From: an uncultured Flavobacterium sp.
GTDB taxonomy: Bacteria > Bacteroidota > Bacteroidia > Flavobacteriales > Flavobacteriaceae
Assembly: GCF_946481155.1 (NCBI RefSeq)
Contig: NZ_CAMLMK010000059.1
Coordinates: forward strand, 1 to 18,632
Direction: 5' to 3'
Length of the DNA: 18,632 nucleotides
In this document: piece by piece, positions 6,465 through 13,856 of the stretch
How positions within the stretch are numbered: position 1 is the first letter of the stretch
Layout of the letters: the number at the start of each line of letters is the position of its first letter
The notes under the pieces: generated by a model
What the model saw: only the letters and a program-made list of their open reading frames with translations
Databases searched by the model: none
Told to the model about the DNA's origin: nothing
Made by a program: the position numbers and the translations under genes

Positions 6465-7907
6465 ATGCCCAAAAATAGTACCGAATTTTCAAAAGAAATT
6501 GAAAAGTTAGAAAAAGAAAATGAAGCGCTTCAACAGCAGTTATCGGAAGCACAGGAAACTATTGCCTCAATTGAAGCAGGTTCTATTGATGCATTAGTAC
6601 ATACCGATAAAAAGGGATTGACAATCTACACCGACAAAACAGCCGATAAAACATACCGTACTCTAATTGAAAAAATGCATGAAGGCGCAGTTACTCTTAA
6701 TAAAGAAGGAATTGTTCTTTATTGCAATTCCCATTTTGCCCAAATGATAAACCTGCCATTAGAAAAAGTTATAGGGACAAAATTCACAAATTTTATTGAT
6801 GATGATTACAAAGAGCATTTTGATGCTTTAGAAAAAAAAGGATGGAGCAATTATGTAAAAGATGAAATTTATCTTAAAGCAGATGTTCGTATAGTTATGC
6901 CTGTTCTTATATCCATAAACACTATCGAGATCGACAACACAGTAGTGCTAAGCATTATCCTTACAGACCTTACCGCGAGGAACAGAACTCAAATGGAACT
7001 GAATCTAAAGACAAGACAGCTTGTAGAAAAGAATTTTGAACTTGAAAGCTTAAATGACGAACTTGTTTTTCAGAATGAAGAAAAAGAAAAACGGGCATCG
7101 GAATTAAGCATTGCAAATAAAGAGCTGATTTTTCAAAGCGAAGAGAAAAGAAAACGCACAGCAGAGCTAAATACAGCTAACATAGATATAAAAGAACTGG
7201 AAGAACTCATAGCACATAAAGAAAGTATTCTTGCCATTCTTTCACACGATTTAAGAAGTCCTTTAGCCGGAATCACCGGAATGTCCGAATACTTAAATTC
7301 TCATTTTGAAGACATGCAACAGGACGAAATCAAAGAAATGCTTGGCATGCTTGAAGAAGCGTCAAAAAATGAGCTTAACATGTTAGACTACTTAGTAGAA
7401 TGGGCAAGAGTAAAATACGCTTCGGAAGCGTTTTCTCCGAAAAAAATTGAGCTCGTTCCTTATGTACTGGAAGTTATTGATCTTTTAAGTGACAGCATAA
7501 ATTTAAAGTCTATTCATGTAAAAAACGAAATCTACGAAAACATGACTGTTTTTGCTGATGAAAAAATGCTGCTTTCCATATTTCAGAATTTAATTTCCAA
7601 CGCCATAAAACATTCGCGTATAGCTGGGGAAATTCATATTTCAGCACAAAGGAAAGATAAGAACATTATTGTAGAGATAAGGGATAATGGCATCGGGATG
7701 TCAGAAGCAATTCAGGAAAAACTGTTCACTCCGCAAATTGAATCGCTTTCCAAAGAAAGGGACGACGATAAAGGTGCCGGAATAGGTTTATTATTAGTCA
7801 AAGGATTCCTTGAAAAAAATGGTGGCAAGATATGGGTCGAAAGCACTGAAGGTGTAGGTTCTTCTTTTTATTTTACATTACCCATCGATAATCCTGCAGA
7901 TAAATGA
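6465..7907 (+). CDS. cytosolic PAS-domain sensor histidine kinase beside kaiC
   Basis: A 480-aa hybrid-free histidine kinase with no membrane segment. In order: an N-terminal coiled coil (about 5-36); a short SIEAGSIDALV module leading to a PAS domain (about 62-172, with YRTLIEKMHEGAVTL and GIVLYCNSHFAQM); a coiled coil made of two 21-residue copies (198-218 and 219-239, E-L-V/I-F-Q-N/S-E-E-K-x-K-R); a HisKA domain with the H-box phosphorylation site H261 (LSHDLRSPL); and a HATPase_c domain with N-box N375/N379 (FQNLISNAIKHS), G1 box DNGIGMS (407-413) and G2 box GAGIG (437-441). All catalytic boxes are intact. From family memory, this N-terminal IxAGxIDALV plus PAS arrangement recurs in kinases encoded near kaiBC in other bacteria. 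It is not SasA, because it lacks the KaiB-like domain. No response regulator is in the window. It lies 80 bp before kaiC. Confidence 0.9.
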   Translation: MPKNSTEFSKEIEKLEKENEALQQQLSEAQETIASIEAGSIDALVHTDKKGLTIYTDKTADKTYRTLIEKMHEGAVTLNKEGIVLYCNSHFAQMINLPLEKVIGTKFTNFIDDDYKEHFDALEKKGWSNYVKDEIYLKADVRIVMPVLISINTIEIDNTVVLSIILTDLTARNRTQMELNLKTRQLVEKNFELESLNDELVFQNEEKEKRASELSIANKELIFQSEEKRKRTAELNTANIDIKELEELIAHKESILAILSHDLRSPLAGITGMSEYLNSHFEDMQQDEIKEMLGMLEEASKNELNMLDYLVEWARVKYASEAFSPKKIELVPYVLEVIDLLSDSINLKSIHVKNEIYENMTVFADEKMLLSIFQNLISNAIKHSRIAGEIHISAQRKDKNIIVEIRDNGIGMSEAIQEKLFTPQIESLSKERDDDKGAGIGLLLVKGFLEKNGGKIWVESTEGVGSSFYFTLPIDNPADK

Positions 7908-7958
7908 TCAGAAAAGACGAATAAGCACAATACATCGTAAGATTACTTTTATATTCCA

Positions 7959-7966
7959 TACATTTG
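7959..7966 (+). promoter_or_regulatory. candidate internal -7 element (TACATTTG) before kaiC
   Basis: A full match to TAnnTTTG lies 21 bases before the kaiC ATG at 7988. Its last three bases form the TTG that could otherwise be read as an upstream start codon. A purine-rich AAAGGA (7967-7972) follows it. No -33 TTG is present at normal spacing. If real, it would give kaiC-kaiB their own transcript besides read-through from the kinase. Confidence 0.4.
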
Positions 7967-7987
7967 AAAGGATTAAAATTCAACCTT

Positions 7988-9523
7988 ATGCTAAAAGCAA
8001 ACAAATCAAAACCAGCCAATTTTATATTTCCTAAATCACCAACCGGTATCAAAGGCCTGGATGATATAACAACGGGGGGCTTACCCAAAAACCGCCCTAC
8101 GCTTGTATTAGGGAACACAGGATGCGGAAAAACAATTATGGCGATGGAATTCCTGGTAAATGGAATCCTAATGTCTGATGAACCCGGTGTGTTTATGGCA
8201 TTTGAAGAAAAGACAGATGAATTGGCAGTGAACGTAAAATCACTAGGCTATAATCTTGATAAGCATGTAGCTGACAATAAAATATATCTTGAACATGTAC
8301 AAATCGATCGGGATGAAATAGTAGAAACAGGAAAATATGATCTCGACGGGCTTTTCGTAAGGCTGGAATATGCAATTGATAAGGTAAAAGCCAAACGCGT
8401 TGTACTTGATTCTTTAGACACTCTTTTTTACGGACTCGATTATAAAATACTTCGTTCTGAATTCAAAAGGCTTTTTGCCTGGCTAAAAGAAAAGAAAGTA
8501 ACTGCTATAATTACGGCAGAAATTGGAGATAAATTCCTTACCCGCCAGGGATTGGAAGAATATGTCGCCGATTGTGTGATATTATTAGACAACCGGGTAA
8601 CTAATCAAATCACTACCAGACGTTTACGAATCGTTAAGTATCGTGGTTCCATGCATGGCAACAATGAGTATCCGTTTATAATTGACGAAAAAGGAATCAC
8701 CGTTTTCCCTATTATCAGTGAGGCGCTACAGCAAAAATCAAGTTCGAAAAGAATCTCTTCCGGCATTCCGGACTTAGACGAAATGCTGGATAAAAAAGGA
8801 TTTTTCATTGGAAGCAGCGTTCTTATATCAGGGACGGCCGGTACAGGAAAAACCAGTGTAGCGGCTTCCTTTGCACACAGTGTTTGCGTAGCAGGAAAGC
8901 GAACTCTTTTTTGTGCATTTGAAGAAGCGCCAAATCAAATAATGAGAAATATGAAATCTATTGGGATTTCTTTAGAGCCTCTTGTGAAATCGGGAATGCT
9001 CACTTTTTATTATTCAAGGCCTACTTTGCAAAATCTTGAATTGCACTTTATTTCTATTAAGAAAATCATAGATGATATAAAACCTACAGTTGTTGTTCTT
9101 GACCCAATCACAAACTTAATGACAGAAGGTCCTAATAGTGATATTCGTTCCATGCTGACACGATTTGTTGATTTTTTAAAAACTCAGGAAATAACAGTAA
9201 TGTTTACTGCCGCGATAACAGTAGGATCCATAGAACGTAATCCAACCGATGAAGGAATTTCATCCATGGTTGATACCTGGATGATGGTTCAGGATATAGA
9301 GGTTGAAGAGGAACGTCTCCGAAGCTTATGCATTATGAAATCGAGAGGTATGGCACATTCACATCGTGTTACGAAATTTAATATTTCAAGTGACGGAATT
9401 ACTTTAAGCCCCATTGTCAGAAACGGACAAAAGGCTTCAATGGATTCCAAAAGAAAGGCTAAGGAGAACAGAAACATATCCACATCAAAAGGAATGGATG
9501 AGTTTAAGGAAACCATTCGTTAA
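7988..9523 (+). CDS. kaiC: KaiC-family two-domain ATPase/kinase
   Basis: The 511-aa product has two RecA-like KaiC domains, CI (about 12-250) and CII (about 258-490), close to the 519 aa of cyanobacterial KaiC. CI shows Walker A G42-NTGCGKT49, the catalytic pair E73-E74 and Walker B ending at D141 (VVLDSLD). CII shows Walker A G282-TAGTGKT289, E312-E313 and Walker B D372 (VVVLDPITNL). The autophosphorylation segment reads T420-D-E-G-I-S425-S426, matching cyanobacterial T426/S431/T432 except that the last threonine is serine. In cyanobacteria KaiC is the clock hexamer whose CI ATPase and CII phosphorylation are timed by KaiA and KaiB; elsewhere KaiBC modules act as damped timers or stress factors. 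No kaiA is seen. The ATG at 7988 is preferred to the TTG at 7964, which lies in a promoter-like element. The C-terminal 35 residues are basic and lack recognisable KaiA-binding features. kaiB follows, with the stop and start codons overlapping by one base (TAATG). Confidence 0.95.
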   Translation: MLKANKSKPANFIFPKSPTGIKGLDDITTGGLPKNRPTLVLGNTGCGKTIMAMEFLVNGILMSDEPGVFMAFEEKTDELAVNVKSLGYNLDKHVADNKIYLEHVQIDRDEIVETGKYDLDGLFVRLEYAIDKVKAKRVVLDSLDTLFYGLDYKILRSEFKRLFAWLKEKKVTAIITAEIGDKFLTRQGLEEYVADCVILLDNRVTNQITTRRLRIVKYRGSMHGNNEYPFIIDEKGITVFPIISEALQQKSSSKRISSGIPDLDEMLDKKGFFIGSSVLISGTAGTGKTSVAASFAHSVCVAGKRTLFCAFEEAPNQIMRNMKSIGISLEPLVKSGMLTFYYSRPTLQNLELHFISIKKIIDDIKPTVVVLDPITNLMTEGPNSDIRSMLTRFVDFLKTQEITVMFTAAITVGSIERNPTDEGISSMVDTWMMVQDIEVEEERLRSLCIMKSRGMAHSHRVTKFNISSDGITLSPIVRNGQKASMDSKRKAKENRNISTSKGMDEFKETIR

Positions 9524-9912
9524 TGAAAAAGGAAAAAACAAATTTAATTCAGATTGCACATTTATTTGATGAAAAAAAGCTTACTATGTCAAAAAAAACA
9601 CCGAAAAAAGCAAAAGTTCTCGTAGCCGCTGAAAAAACCGGTGAGGAAAACTATGTTTTCAGGTTATTTGTTACTGGTATCTTACCCAATTCTGTGCGTG
9701 CAATTGTAAACTGTAAAGCAATTTGTGAAGAATATTTAAAAGACAGGTATGAATTGGAGATAATCGACATCTACCAGCAACCATTGTTGGCCATTTCGGA
9801 AGAAATAATTGCTGTACCCGTCCTGATAAAGAAATTTCCATTACCGGAACAGAGAGTCATTGGGGATTTGTCCGATGTTGAAAAAGTTCTCAGAGGTCTT
9901 CATATTAATTAA
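9523..9912 (+). CDS. kaiB: KaiB-family protein
   Basis: From about residue 44 the protein follows KaiB closely: YVFRLFVTGILPNSVRAI, then YELEIIDIYQQPLLA, AVPVLIKKFPLP and VIGDLSDVEKVLRGL. This is the thioredoxin-like, fold-switching partner that binds the KaiC CI ring. Two starts are possible. The ATG at 9523 overlaps the kaiC stop (TAATG), implies translational coupling and gives 129 aa with a lysine-rich N-terminal extension. The ATG at 9586 gives 108 aa (MSKKTPKKAKV), closer to the roughly 100 aa of cyanobacterial KaiB. The overlap start is listed. The protein ends at GLHIN and lacks the acidic C-terminal tail found in cyanobacterial KaiB. The thioredoxin CxxC is absent, as is normal for KaiB. 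It is cytosolic, and the transcript ends at the hairpin at 9932-9968. Confidence 0.93.
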   Translation: MKKEKTNLIQIAHLFDEKKLTMSKKTPKKAKVLVAAEKTGEENYVFRLFVTGILPNSVRAIVNCKAICEEYLKDRYELEIIDIYQQPLLAISEEIIAVPVLIKKFPLPEQRVIGDLSDVEKVLRGLHIN

Positions 9913-9931
9913 TCCGATTTTGAACCAATGA

Positions 9932-9968
9932 ATAAAAAAACCTGAGCTTTCACTCAGGTTTTGTTTTT
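9932..9968. terminator. bidirectional terminator between kaiB and glmM
   Basis: Stem AACCTGAG (9939-9946) pairs with CTCAGGTT (9953-9960) around the loop CTTTCA, and is extended by A/T pairs. A T-rich run follows on the plus strand (9960-9969) and an A-run precedes it (9934-9940), which becomes a U-run in the minus-strand transcript. It sits in the 55 bp between the convergent stops of kaiB and glmM and can serve both. Confidence 0.85.
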
Positions 9969-11356
9969 TATATTCCAGCTATCTGTTTCAACTCACTAAC
10001 AAAACGTTCCGCCAATACATCGGCTTGATTTTGCGTTGGCGCTTCCGTATAGATTCGGATAATTGGTTCTGTATTAGATTTTCTCAGGTGAACCCATTCG
10101 GTTGGAAAATCGATCTTTACACCGTCTATGGTTGAGATATTTTCGTTGCCGTACTTTTCTGTTAGTGCTTTCAGAACAGCATCCACATCAATTTGCGGCG
10201 TGAGCTCGATTTTATTCTTACTCATAAAATACTGCGGATAGGAAGCTCTTAATTCAGCAACAGTCATATCCATATTTGCTAAATGCGTCAGGAACAAAGC
10301 CACGCCTACCAATGAATCACGTCCGTAATGACTTTCCGGATAAATGATTCCTCCATTGCCTTCTCCTCCAATGATTGCATTGCTTGATTTCATCAATTCC
10401 ACAACATTTACTTCACCCACAGCACTCGCCTGATAGCTTCCGTTGTGTTTTTCTGTAATATCGCGAAGTGCTCGTGAAGATGACATATTAGAAACCGTAT
10501 TCCCCGGTGTTTTGCTTAATACGTAATCGGCAACAGCCACCAAAGTATATTCTTCACCAAACATTTCGCCATCATTGGAAATAAACGCTAAACGGTCAAC
10601 GTCCGGATCAACAACTACTCCAAAATCAGCTTTCTCTTCCACGACCAGTTTACAGATATCGCCCAAATGCTCTTTCAAAGGCTCTGGATTGTGAGGGAAA
10701 TGCCCATTTGGCTCGCAGTATAATTTTACTACCTCCACACCCATTTGTTCCAATAGCTTCGGAATTATTATTCCTCCGGAAGAGTTTACACCATCAACTA
10801 CCACTTTAAATTTTCTTTTTGCAACTGCATCAGCATCAACTAAAGGCAAATTCAAAACCTCGTCAATGTGAATATCCATATAAGCGTCATTCTCCGTTAC
10901 GGTTCCTAAGCTGTCAACATCGGAAAAATCAAAGGCTTCCGCTTCGGCAATTTCGAGGATTTTAGCTCCATCGGTGCCATTTAAGAATTCGCCTTTCGCA
11001 TTCAGTAATTTTAAGGCATTCCATTGTTTTGGATTGTGGGAAGCTGTCAGGATGATTCCTCCATCTGCTTTTTCCATTGGTACCGCTACTTCAACGGTTG
11101 GTGTTGTCGACAAACCTAAATCAATTACGTCAATTCCCAATCCGACAAGCGTATTTACTACCAGATTATGAATCATCGGACCTGAAATTCTTGCATCACG
11201 ACCAATTACCACTGTTAACTTATCTTTATTGCTGTTCTGTTTTAAGAAGGTTCCGTATGCCGAAGCAAATTTTACCGCATCAACCGGCGTAAGATTATCG
11301 CCTACTTTACCGCCGATGGTACCGCGAATTCCGGAAATGGATTTTATTAAAGTCAT
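9968..11356 (-). CDS. glmM: phosphoglucosamine mutase (GlmM-type, alpha-D-phosphohexomutase family)
   Basis: The 462-aa cytosolic enzyme interconverts glucosamine-6-phosphate and glucosamine-1-phosphate on the way to UDP-GlcNAc for peptidoglycan and LPS. All four family motifs are present: the SISGIRGTIGG entry loop (6-16); the phosphoserine loop T-A-S106-H-N-P; the metal loop D250-P-D252-V-D254-R; the sugar-specificity loop G331-E-G-N-G-G (330-336); and the C-terminal phosphate-binding loop R425-K-S-N-T-E-P (425-431). The short SGIRGT N-terminus and overall length also resemble archaeal-type GlmM/phosphomannomutase, so the hexose specificity (GlmM versus ManB) is inferred from annotation habit in Bacteroidota rather than proven. 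It starts at ATG 11356 with an upstream TATATTTG element, lies downstream of an acyltransferase gene on the same strand, and ends at a hairpin shared with kaiB. Confidence 0.9.
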   Translation of the reverse strand: MTLIKSISGIRGTIGGKVGDNLTPVDAVKFASAYGTFLKQNSNKDKLTVVIGRDARISGPMIHNLVVNTLVGLGIDVIDLGLSTTPTVEVAVPMEKADGGIILTASHNPKQWNALKLLNAKGEFLNGTDGAKILEIAEAEAFDFSDVDSLGTVTENDAYMDIHIDEVLNLPLVDADAVAKRKFKVVVDGVNSSGGIIIPKLLEQMGVEVVKLYCEPNGHFPHNPEPLKEHLGDICKLVVEEKADFGVVVDPDVDRLAFISNDGEMFGEEYTLVAVADYVLSKTPGNTVSNMSSSRALRDITEKHNGSYQASAVGEVNVVELMKSSNAIIGGEGNGGIIYPESHYGRDSLVGVALFLTHLANMDMTVAELRASYPQYFMSKNKIELTPQIDVDAVLKALTEKYGNENISTIDGVKIDFPTEWVHLRKSNTEPIIRIYTEAPTQNQADVLAERFVSELKQIAGI

Positions 11357-11379
11357 AGGTGTTTTATAAATTTGAATTA

Positions 11380-11387
11380 CAAATATA
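11380..11387 (-). promoter_or_regulatory. candidate -7 element (TATATTTG) of glmM
   Basis: Read on the minus strand the bases are TATATTTG, a full TAnnTTTG match, 23 bases before the glmM ATG, implying a leader of about 15-20 nt. It lies in the 71-bp gap behind the acyltransferase gene, so glmM probably has its own promoter. No -33 TTG was found at usual spacing. Confidence 0.45.
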
Positions 11388-11427
11388 GTAAAGTTGACAG
11401 TTGCTGAGTAACTAAGCTTTTGAGTTT

Positions 11428-12495
11428 TTATCTGAAAGATCGCTTAAGTTTCAGAAAAAAAGATTCATAGTATTTATACGATAATCCTGCTATTCCTATA
11501 GTCAACAAAATTACAAGGGCAAAAAAAGAAATGATTGTTGTTGTTTCGTGTACGTTCACTTTCGATAAAAATTCTAAATATAAAAATCCAACAATTTGCA
11601 TCACGATGGCATGAAACATATAAACCCCATATGAAATCGTCCCCAAATACTTCAAGGTTTTATTTTCAAAAAAAGGAACTGAAACAAGGCTCATTAACGA
11701 TAAAAACAAAGCAAATAACAGCATGCTGACCAAATGATAACTGACTACGGATAAGCCATCTTTAAAAATAGCTGTGGTAAAATATAATAAAAAAAGAGCC
11801 ATAACGACAATCAGTGCTTTGTTCGCAAATCGAATAGCGATCGTTCCATTCAGCAGTAAAATGGAAGCCACTCCGCTGGAAGAAAAATAAAAGAAATACA
11901 TTCCAAATCGGTATAATTGCGGTATTTGATCGGAGAAGAAAATTGCAAAATAAATGATTGTAAACAGTGCCAAGAAGGCAACAATGTACTTGTTTTTAAT
12001 AAAAAAGATGCATGGAGCGATAAACAGATAAAATTGCTCTTCTATTCCTATCGACCATAGAACTTCGATTATACCGCCGGGATAGTACAGGAAACTAAAA
12101 ACATTGGGCAGAAAAAAAACCGAAAGCAAAATCCCTTCCAAAAGATTATAATTACTTTCAAACTCATATCCTAGTGTGGGTAATAAAAAACGGTAATAAA
12201 AAAGGCCAAATCCAAGAATTAAATAATACAAAGGAAAGATCCTCAACATTCTCCTGATATAAAAACGCTTTAAAGCAATTGTATTGGTTTGCTTTTTTTC
12301 AATATAAAGCTGTCTGATGATTAAAAAGCCACTCAGCGAAAAAAACATATAAACAGCCTCCTGGCCTTTATGAAATATTGCCAAATCATTGAAAAAAGGA
12401 ATCTCTTGATTTTTGCAAAATTGTGGTACGTGGAAAATTACCACAAAAAGCGCTAAAAAAAACCGAAGTGATGTCAGATTGGGCAATGCCTTCAT
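11428..12495 (-). CDS. acyltransferase 3 family integral membrane protein (OafA/YrhL type)
   Basis: A 355-aa polytopic membrane protein with about ten hydrophobic segments, the normal size for a stand-alone acyltransferase-3 domain without a periplasmic SGNH extension. The family R-x10-H motif is present (R11 ... H22, in SLRFF and IFHVPQF). It is followed by F-S-L-S55-G-F-L-I, the arginine-rich RRMLRIFPLYY (81-91) and W147-S-I-G-I-E-E-Q-F-Y. Members move acetyl or other acyl groups across the inner membrane onto sugars of O-antigen, exopolysaccharide or peptidoglycan; the acceptor here cannot be read from sequence. It is flanked by glmM downstream on the same strand, a loose link to amino-sugar and envelope metabolism, and is divergent from acpH with only 54 bp between the start codons. 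Confidence 0.9.
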   Translation of the reverse strand: MKALPNLTSLRFFLALFVVIFHVPQFCKNQEIPFFNDLAIFHKGQEAVYMFFSLSGFLIIRQLYIEKKQTNTIALKRFYIRRMLRIFPLYYLILGFGLFYYRFLLPTLGYEFESNYNLLEGILLSVFFLPNVFSFLYYPGGIIEVLWSIGIEEQFYLFIAPCIFFIKNKYIVAFLALFTIIYFAIFFSDQIPQLYRFGMYFFYFSSSGVASILLLNGTIAIRFANKALIVVMALFLLYFTTAIFKDGLSVVSYHLVSMLLFALFLSLMSLVSVPFFENKTLKYLGTISYGVYMFHAIVMQIVGFLYLEFLSKVNVHETTTIISFFALVILLTIGIAGLSYKYYESFFLKLKRSFR

Positions 12496-12512
12496 CTAAA
12501 AATATTTTTTTT

Positions 12513-12533
12513 CAAAAGTAATTATTACATTTA
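12513..12533. promoter_or_regulatory. back-to-back -7 elements in the acyltransferase/acpH gap
   Basis: On the minus strand, 12513-12520 reads TACTTTTG (full TAnnTTTG), 18 bases before the acyltransferase ATG. On the plus strand, 12526-12533 reads TACATTTA (seven of eight), 17 bases before the acpH ATG. Both fall in the 54-bp divergent gap and are five bases apart, so the two polymerases could not bind at once if both are genuine. Confidence 0.35.
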
Positions 12534-12549
12534 CAAAAAGGCATTTCAA

Positions 12550-13134
12550 ATGAATTTTCTTGCGCACATATATCTTTCCGGCAATAACGATTTGATTAAA
12601 ATCGGGAATTTTATGGCGGACGGCATTCGCGGACACGATTATGAACAGTTCCCGATTGATGTTCAGAAAGGCATCCTTCTGCACCGCGCTATTGATACTT
12701 TCACCGATGCACATCCAATTTTCCGCAAAAGCAAGCACAGGCTTCATGAGGCATACGGACATTATTCGGGCGTAATTATAGATATTCTTTACGATCATTT
12801 CCTGGCCAAAAACTGGGCAACCTACTCGGAAGAAAAACTGGAAGATTATGCCAATAAATTCTACCAGTCGTTACGTGATAATTATGATTGGCTGACCGCA
12901 AGAACACAAGGAATGCTACCTTCAATGATCGGGCGGAACTGGCTGATGAGTTATGCTACGCTGGAAGGCATCAGCATGATATTGTTCCAGATGGATTACC
13001 GGACAAAAAACCGCGCCAACATGCAGAATGCCATGAAAGAGCTTCAGGAATACTATGCTGATTTTGAAACGGAATTTACCGCTTTTTTTGAGGAATTACG
13101 GGCACATGCGCAACAAAAACTAGCCATCTTATAA
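12550..13134 (+). CDS. acpH: acyl-carrier-protein phosphodiesterase (ACP hydrolase)
   Basis: The 194-aa product starts with MNFLAHIYLSG and continues with GNFMADGIRG, PIDVQKGILLHRAIDTFTD and ILYDHFLAKNW. This is the same order and spacing as E. coli AcpH (MNFLAHLHLA, GNLLADFVRG, GIHMHRRIDVLTD, DVMWDHFLSRHW). AcpH removes the 4'-phosphopantetheine arm from holo-ACP and is a metal-dependent (Mn2+-stimulated) enzyme of HD-like fold; conserved H45, D49, D53, D82 and H83 are the likely ligands. It is cytosolic and of normal length (193 aa in E. coli). It starts at ATG 12550. Its stop overlaps the start of the alkD-like gene by one base (TAATG), so the two are very probably co-translated. Confidence 0.92.
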   Translation: MNFLAHIYLSGNNDLIKIGNFMADGIRGHDYEQFPIDVQKGILLHRAIDTFTDAHPIFRKSKHRLHEAYGHYSGVIIDILYDHFLAKNWATYSEEKLEDYANKFYQSLRDNYDWLTARTQGMLPSMIGRNWLMSYATLEGISMILFQMDYRTKNRANMQNAMKELQEYYADFETEFTAFFEELRAHAQQKLAIL

Positions 13135-13799
13135 TGAGTTTTGTTACCGAATTAGAGAAAGTATTCCATCAGAATGCCAATCCGGAACTGGCAAAGCCGA
13201 TGGAAGCCTACATGAAAAACAACTTTCCTTTTCTGGGAATAAAAACATCGTCGCGAAGAAACCTGCTGAAGATAGTATGGAATGAACACAAGGAAGAGGT
13301 TAAAAACAATGCAAGGGAAATTGCCTTGGAATTATTCGCCAAAAACGAGCGCGAGTTCCATTACTGCGCAATAGAAATACTCATTAAAGAACTTAAAAAG
13401 AAATACCGCAAAGAGGATATACTGCTTATAGAGAATCTCATCATTACCCATTCGTGGTGGGACAGTGTGGATATATTGGCTAAATATCTTTTAGGAAATT
13501 ACCTGGTACAATTCCCTGACGAAACGGCAAAAACGATTGCAGGCTTTTGTGCCTTTGATAACATGTGGCTCAATCGTTCGGCGCTACTTTTTCAGTTAGA
13601 TTACAAAGCTAAAACCGATGCTGATTTACTATTTTTCATCTGCGACAAGCACAAGGATTCAAAAGAATTCTTCATTCAGAAAGCTATTGGCTGGGCACTT
13701 AGGGATTATAGTAAGTTCAATCCAAATGGCGTTACCGAATTTGTAAACAAAACCGATTTAAAACCGCTAAGCAAAAGAGAAGCGCTCCGAAATTTATAA
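13134..13799 (+). CDS. AlkD-like DNA alkylation repair protein (HEAT-like repeats)
   Basis: The 221-aa protein belongs to the ALK family of DNA glycosylases, built from HEAT-like helical repeats and known to excise positively charged alkylated bases such as 7-methylguanine and 3-methyladenine. The residues described as important in Bacillus cereus AlkD fall at identical numbers here: W109 and D113 in HSWWDSVD (106-113) and W187 in QKAIGWALRDYSK (182-194), which also carries a conserved Arg (R190). Length and start (MSFVTELEKVF) are typical. It begins inside the acpH stop codon (TAATG) and is probably translated by re-initiation. It is 57 bp upstream of the ClC gene with no terminator between, so the three may form one transcript. 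Its substrate range here is inferred from family knowledge. Confidence 0.88.
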   Translation: MSFVTELEKVFHQNANPELAKPMEAYMKNNFPFLGIKTSSRRNLLKIVWNEHKEEVKNNAREIALELFAKNEREFHYCAIEILIKELKKKYRKEDILLIENLIITHSWWDSVDILAKYLLGNYLVQFPDETAKTIAGFCAFDNMWLNRSALLFQLDYKAKTDADLLFFICDKHKDSKEFFIQKAIGWALRDYSKFNPNGVTEFVNKTDLKPLSKREALRNL

Positions 13800-13856
13800 T
13801 TTTAACAGAAAAACCTTATTTTAGCATTTCCTATTCCCTTTTAAACAGAAACTACA

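Noticed and set aside
6465..7907. Calling the kinase SasA
   Set aside because: SasA has an N-terminal KaiB-like domain; this kinase has a coiled coil and PAS domain instead, so only the general kinase call is justified.
12496..12798. 100-codon minus-strand frame abutting the acyltransferase gene
   Set aside because: It overlaps the start of acpH antisense and covers the divergent promoter gap; acpH is conserved and preferred.
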